A DNA stretch of 64,000 nucleotides from Plazaster borealis (taxonomy: Eukaryota > Echinodermata > Asteroidea > Forcipulatida > Labidiasteridae): positions 8,972,721 through 9,036,720 of the forward strand of contig CM037457.1 of assembly GCA_021014325.1 (NCBI GenBank), read 5' to 3'. The notes below the pieces were generated by a model, which did no database searches, had not been told where the DNA came from, and was given only the letters and a program-made list of their open reading frames with translations. Position numbers and translations under genes: made by a program. Of the stretch, positions 58,865 through 64,000 are shown piece after piece. Position 1 is the first letter of the stretch. Each line of letters begins with the position of its first letter.

Positions 58865-59109
58865 CTTTATTTAGATATAAAACCGCACACACGATTTACT
58901 GCATTAGAGTGAGAGTTTTTAACTACGGGTTGGTGACCTAAAGCCGAGGGATTTTTTTGTTTGAGTGAGGAAAGGGTTGGATTTCTTGTGGCTACTGAAA
59001 GGTTTCTTAGACAAAGTAAGGTTAGCGTGACATGAGTTGCAGCAGGGGGGAATACCAAGCGAGGAGAAGGGCTTGCTTTCGGAAGCCAAGGCACGTGTTG
59101 GCACCCTGC
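58865..59109 (-). CDS. Speculative 3'-terminal exon with polyadenylation signal
   Basis: On the minus strand a pyrimidine-rich stretch ending TCCAG (acceptor at 59111-59110) precedes an open frame of about 63 codons that stops with TAA at 58921-58919. The peptide is rich in Ser, Lys and Pro (for example SKKPFSSHKKSNPF) and is unlike the AT-driven peptides around it. An AATAAA hexamer lies at 58872-58867, about 45 bp after the stop. A second frame on the same strand is also open across this segment, which weakens the case. I recognise no domain. It could be the last exon of a gene upstream of the RhoGEF, a processed pseudogene, or chance. Confidence 0.22.
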
Positions 59110-59646
59110 CTGGACGATCAGAACCAGTGGGAAAATATCCCAGGGAAATTCACACCTTCCTTTGAATGTACATATACACACCCAATGTGGAATCAACACT
59201 GAGAGTGTTGGGCAAACTGTCAACGTAAGAGGGAAAAGAAAAAAAGTTGTAAAAAAAAAAACATGCCAAAGTCACTCTCCTAGAGTTATTTTGCAGGTTT
59301 ATGTTCACTACATTGGAAATAGTAAACAGGATTGTCTGGTATCAAGACAAACAAATTCTGTTCTCCCGTGAAGCTTAAAGGCAGCAAACTTACGCCATAC
59401 GAAAACTGCTTTTGTTAAAATAAAACTTCTGTTTTTTCTACATCCATGTATGCCTACATGATTTCGAATGAAAGGGATTCAAGCTATAAACACCTTGTAC
59501 TTTTGATTCTCACACCTAACATATTATATCTGCTGCCTTTTTGGGACGAGATACACAATTTAAGAAACTTGTGCGGATGCATCTACGTGGTTCTAACAGC
59601 ATGGACAGTGCTTGACAAGCGCATTACATTGCATTTAAGGGAACGT

Positions 59647-59750
59647 GTAATAATAACAATGGAGTCTTATATAGTGCCTGTATCTACCATGGTACTCAAG
59701 GCGCTTAAACAAAGAGAAACATTTTTAAGACAGGTTTTTGACATTTTTTT
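59647..59750 (-). mobile_element. SINE 3'-end fragment
   Basis: On the plus strand TAATAATAACAATGGAGTCT precedes TATATAGTGCC, CTACCATGGTACTCAAGGCG and CTTAAACAAAGAGAAACA, the tail part of the same SINE family as at 8697-8932 and 9163-9641. Head and body are absent. Confidence 0.7.
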
Positions 59751-59870
59751 AATTGGATTTTGTGACTAAATTAATTTCCATTCTGTCAAAAAATCAACCT
59801 TATAACTAATCTGTCAAATTTGGTATCAGAACGTAAAACTGTTTTTTTTTTGTTTTTTTTTTCTTTTAGG

Positions 59871-59938
59871 GATTTTGTGCATATTCCTATTGGGCTTATT
59901 TCAATTGCAGCAATTTAAATAGGTAACAGTGATTTGGG
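59871..59938 (+). repeat. Short dispersed repeat shared with 32325-32399
   Basis: See partner. This copy follows a T-rich run (59841-59868), which may be a decayed tail. Confidence 0.45.
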
Positions 59939-61914
59939 AGATCTTGATATATTATGTCCTCTATTTTCACAATATTTCAGACTGAAATGTTTCTATGGAG
60001 GATTGGTAGTGCTATCAACTTTCAGTGACCTTTCATATTGAAACTTGTCATTTTATTGTCATCAATCTTACAAGCAATTCTACCTGCATTATCAGGCAAC
60101 TTATTAAAAAATACTTGAACATGTTGGTTTTATTTAAGGGGGAAAAGGTACTTCTGCCAAAAAACGATCACAAGTCACAGTTTACGATCACCAATAAATA
60201 ATCAATATAGACCATGGTATTATTTACAACCAACCAATGGTGCTTCACCTCTTTATAATGAACAGCCACCCAGCACTTATCTACAATTCTACACAACATG
60301 TCACTACTGAAATACATTCACGTACATGTACTTCAACATCTGCCAAATGAATTTCTCTCCTTCCCAAACTGTTTCAACTTGAGCACGTTTCTCAGAGAGT
60401 GAGACCCCAGCTAAGAGAAGACGGTGTTCCTGGGGTTCATGTAAGGACGTAAGCATTTCAGCATCAGCGCCCCCAAATGACCTCCTCCCCCCCCCCAAAG
60501 GAAGATCAAATTAAGGTATTAGCACCTCATTGAATACATTATGCTGAGCTGAATGCAGTCAAAATGACAACCAGATGTGTAGTTTTTTTTCACAGTTGAG
60601 ATATTGACAGCCCAGCTGTACAACAGAAAGACCAGAGAGGGCAGGTCACTAATGATGCTTGGTTGGTCTGAGTTGATTAAAAAAAACAAGATGTCTGTGT
60701 GCTGTGCCAGGGATTGTAACATCTTGACAAACCTTTTCAGGGATATTATGATATACCATGGAGGAAGGATGTACAATCATGTACAATGTAAAGAATCACG
60801 TCCATGCTATTTAGAGATGCAGTGCTGTGGAAGAATTCAGAGTGCTGTTTTCCACACTGGTATTCCAAATGGGAATCTTACACATTATTGTAGTTTTTCT
60901 TTCGTTAGATCATGGATGGTTACATAATTTGAATGTGCACATCATGTGGACTTAAACTTTGTTGTTTTCTTTTTCCTTCCAGTTCAATGCATTGCGGTCA
61001 TAATGCAATGCTACATATATACAAGAAACATTTATTAATTAAAAAAGTTTTGATATATCCTCATTGTATTGGAAAACGGTTCATATTTTCAAAATATGTC
61101 AACCTTTACAGAAATGTGTTCATCTAAAAAAAGGTCTCCCCAAAAAGAAGCAAGACATAACCAAAACGGATTGATTAATGTCTATTTTTAAACCAATTGA
61201 TACAAGTCACAGAAGAAAGAACAGTCAAACAATTCATCTAAAAATATTAAAAATACAGCAAAGATCCAATCAATCTCAACTGGCCAGAAATATTATTTTT
61301 GGCAGTCAATCACTTAATACCTACCGACCTTGAGAAGACTCAATGCAACACAACTGATATCCAACACAGGTATTTTTCAGCATATTTTCCCCCAATTAGT
61401 GTAGTACAAAGCCATTGGCCTCATTTTCTCCAACTTATGTCCAAAAATGCGCACATAACATAAATATCTTCCCTTGAACAGATTAATCAAAACACTTCAA
61501 TAATGTTGATGAGCTTCCCACATGTTGCAGTCTCGGTTTTTATCAGCAAAATGTTTTTCCCGGCTGAAGGAGTTGTAAATTTCCGTGGGTGGCTACGGTT
61601 TGGATCTGGTTTCATTGAAAAACATCATGAAACCTTCTGAGATCAAAATGACTTGCTTTTGTTGACAAAAACACAACTCTTATAACGCACGAGGAAAGTT
61701 GTCTGCGGTCGTGTTCCTGAAAGTGCACTCTTTGACATTCTGTGCTTTGTGGCCCATGGTCGTTGGATCTCTCTGTATCCATTTATGATGAAAACACTGA
61801 TGTACTTGATGAATGAAAGGGGCAGGCTTAAATGCATATCTCCAGAAGTGTTGATTTCATCTCGGAACGTTATGAGAAAAACAGAGCAATTACGATCTGA
61901 AAATGGCGGTTGAA

Positions 61915-62440
61915 GTTAAACCTTTTTTTTTTCAAACTGCTGTTTCGGAGACTGATTTCTATTTTTTAAGAAAAATTTTAATTACAAAAATAAAGCTGAC
62001 TTCTTCATCAGTACAGACTGTCAATGTGTTTCAATCTTGCGACTGTCTTAGTGAGTAATTCATTCCTGAACACATAATTCACTTTGAAAAAATGAGACGT
62101 GAAAACAGAGCGCTGTGTACAAACCAATGCCATACGTCGCTTCGTGAAAAACACTTAACTTAACTACGCGTGTTTGGCACCGTGCCAGCGCTGTGTGTTT
62201 CAATGGATAAAGTTGCGTATCATGATACGTCACTTCGTGGACACACAGTATGGCAAATCTAGTGTTACATCGGTCATGCGAATTAGTGTAATTACGAAAC
62301 TTACATGTTAGGTCCAGAAACTTGTTGAAAATATTGAAAGTAATGAATATATCAATAGTTTGTGTGAAAAAAAAACATTTCGCAAAATGTTGTGATCTTT
62401 AACCAATATGTCAGTTCGTGGCGCTAATTGATCCAGACAT
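61915..62440 (-). repeat. Dispersed repeat L, copy 2 (inverted)
   Basis: Reverse-complement homologue of 34314-34835 with the same landmark order. The internal motif appears here as CACGAACTGACA, CACGAAGTGACG and CACGAAGCGACG. Both copies are diverged throughout, so this is an old family. Confidence 0.7.
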
Positions 62441-63007
62441 GTACAATGTACAACGTACATGAAGATAGAATAGTGCATTACACCATGGAGATAATGTGCA
62501 CATGCACCCTACAGGTGAACCTGTACAGTTTTACTTGAAGCGTGTGTTTTCTAAAAGAGGAGAATCAGGACACTATGTATGATATATATTCTTAAGCTGT
62601 GAATATGCCGCCATATTGTTTTTCTTTCATTTGAACAATGTAACCAAACCGAGGCTGAAGGGAAATAGTCTGGTTCTATTTTTGATTCATTGCGCATAAT
62701 TGCTTGTTGCATACAGGGAACATGTCAAACATGAATGCAAAGCAGCAAAGGTGAAAATCTGATTTCAAAAATGCAAATATGCAAATTTCACTTTAGTGTC
62801 AGATAAGTGCAACAACCTGGGGAAGATCCAATATGCTTGAAGTGCTTTCAATTGTTACGTCAAATAGCAACAGCATGCCATACCACAACATTTGTGCAAA
62901 ATGTTTTGTATCAAAACATGTAACCAAAACATGTACTGTGTGTGTGTGTACACAGTATCTAAAAGTCTCAAGGAAATTTTAAAGGAAATACAGTGACTTG
63001 GTTTTTC

Positions 63008-63173
63008 GCAAATCTCCATTTTATAAAGCTGCTTAAGCACAACAAAATTAAGCTTACCAGAGTATCGTTACCAGCCAAAATACCACTTCTGGTATACCAT
63101 CTGTGATCGTATCATGCTCACTTTTGCTTAGCAGATTATTTTCTGCTTAAGCAGATCTATGAAATTGGGACCT
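63008..63173. mobile_element. Fold-back MITE family D, copy 6 (diverged)
   Basis: The right end reversed reads GGTCCCAATTTCATAGATCT followed by GCTTAAGC; on the left side TTATAAAGCTGCTTAAGCAC is its partner, but the outermost bases are lost. The centre contains an inverted ATACCACTTCTGGTAT stem. Confidence 0.5.
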
Positions 63174-63413
63174 GATTTTAGAAATAACAAAATTAGCAGG
63201 GGGACTTTACATTATTTTAAAAATATAACTGTTTCAAATTTCAGAAAGAACAACCTACGACATGTAATACCAGCGTTATTTAAACGAAGATTCATTAAAT
63301 GTATTCAATTAAAGACTGCATGAAGTGCCCTTGGAAATTATTTCATCACCCAATGCTATCGCACTGAGGGGGTTTTAAATGACAAGTGTATACTTCATCT
63401 GTGCACATTTCAC

Positions 63414-63837
63414 GAGGCTCGAATTTTAGTGGAAAATCCACAAGACCGCAGGGCTTGTAGCTCAAAATATTTAGTGGACCAGAATTTGTTTTACAAGACA
63501 AGATTCAAAATGAGAACAAACTTGCTGACACGGTATTCAGCGTGTATTCAACTGTTTTCATTTGAATAAATAATAAGACATGCACATGTACACGTAAGAG
63601 AAGATTTATCTCATTTGTCTTTCATATTAAGTATACTTTGTTACTTAACAGAATTGAAAGGTATTTATCAGACCCAAAGTCAACATTTGAACATAGTTTT
63701 TTTTGTTATTACACAGTGAGGTATTGTTATTCACGTGAAAAACACCAGACAGCCAGACTTGTTTGGTCTGGAGTTTACTGGCCCGATGCTAATATCACTG
63801 GCCTCGGGCCTTCAGTCCAGTGTAAATTTTGAGCCCC
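63414..63837. mobile_element. TIR element family E, copy 2
   Basis: A 424-bp homologue of 18073-18393 in the same orientation, starting near GAGGCTCGAATTTTAGTGG and ending AAATTTTGAGCCCC. It has an extra stretch of roughly 70-100 bp in the middle, which includes CATGCACATGTACACG. Confidence 0.7.
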
Positions 63838-64000
63838 GTTTCAAGACGCATTCACAAAATATAGACTCTAAATGTGCACGAAACTTTTCTTGGGATTAAT
63901 GGAACATAACCAAGAACCAAAAACTGGTACACACAAACAGCTTGACATATCTGCTGAGTAAAAGTTAGTGGGGAACCAGTTCACAAGTAGCACATAGCAC

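Larger units (their letters stand above)
27434..64000. other. Large region without a confident exon (intron, 5' region or intergenic)
   Basis: Nothing in these 36.5 kb gives a strong exon. The longest frames coincide with tandem repeats or MITEs. If the RhoGEF starts at a distant N-terminal exon, most of this is one giant intron; if the candidate exon at 27433 is a true first exon, it is 5' flank. Individually described repeats occupy a sizeable part. The gaps 29.7-30.5, 31.0-32.3, 35.9-37.3, 40.2-41.8, 46.8-48.2, 49.0-51.9, 52.6-55.8, 56.6-57.6 and 59.8-61.9 kb show only AT-rich sequence with no structure that I could name. Confidence 0.6.

Overview
The window is eukaryotic DNA: AT-rich, mostly non-coding, with short exons separated by kilobase-scale introns and dense in small interspersed repeats. 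The one gene I can support is on the minus strand. It is encoded by five exons (27110-27033, 17013-16828, 12040-11927, 9126-9034, 4041-3799) with consensus splice sites. They join without a phase break into 238 codons that form the Dbl-homology (DH) RhoGEF domain and the first residues of the linker to the PH domain. From memory of the family, the protein most resembles ARHGEF17 (TEM4/p164-RhoGEF). Neither end of the gene is certain: PH and later exons must lie below position 3799, and the N-terminal part is upstream of 27110, probably partly outside the window. A possible short alternative first exon (27433-27323) lies 212 bp upstream of the first DH exon and splices to it in phase 0.

The gene type and the style of the repeats (tRNA-derived SINEs with TAA-type tails, many fold-back MITEs bounded by TTTAAA or GGGCCC) suggest a marine invertebrate deuterostome, most likely an echinoderm and perhaps a sea star. 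This is inference; no marker in the window fixes the species.

Layout: 1-27110 is the exon-intron part of the RhoGEF gene. Its introns carry a SINE cluster at 8.25-10.2 kb that encloses one DH exon, several MITEs, a decayed reading frame inside an inverted-repeat element (15.06-15.80 kb) and a 25-bp minisatellite (16.38-16.69 kb). From 27.1 to 64 kb there is no confident exon. This stretch is a repeat-rich long intron, 5' region or intergenic DNA with MITE families A, B, D and E, a hAT-type MITE with an 8-bp target duplication, an approximately 620-bp tandem duplication (38.0-40.2 kb), a non-LTR retrotransposon remnant (35.56-35.87 kb), a long fold-back (44.74-45.28 kb), a near-perfect hairpin (48.78-48.90 kb), and minisatellites at 46.0-46.77 kb and 55.9-56.45 kb. 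A speculative terminal exon with a polyadenylation signal is noted at 58.87-59.11 kb, minus strand.

I did not find an obviously new biological system. The most interesting points are the all-phase-0 exon set of the DH domain, the possible DH-start isoform, an exon squeezed between SINEs, a SINE with a 26-bp target duplication and an atypical 3' end, and several related TIR families with multiple copies in one locus.
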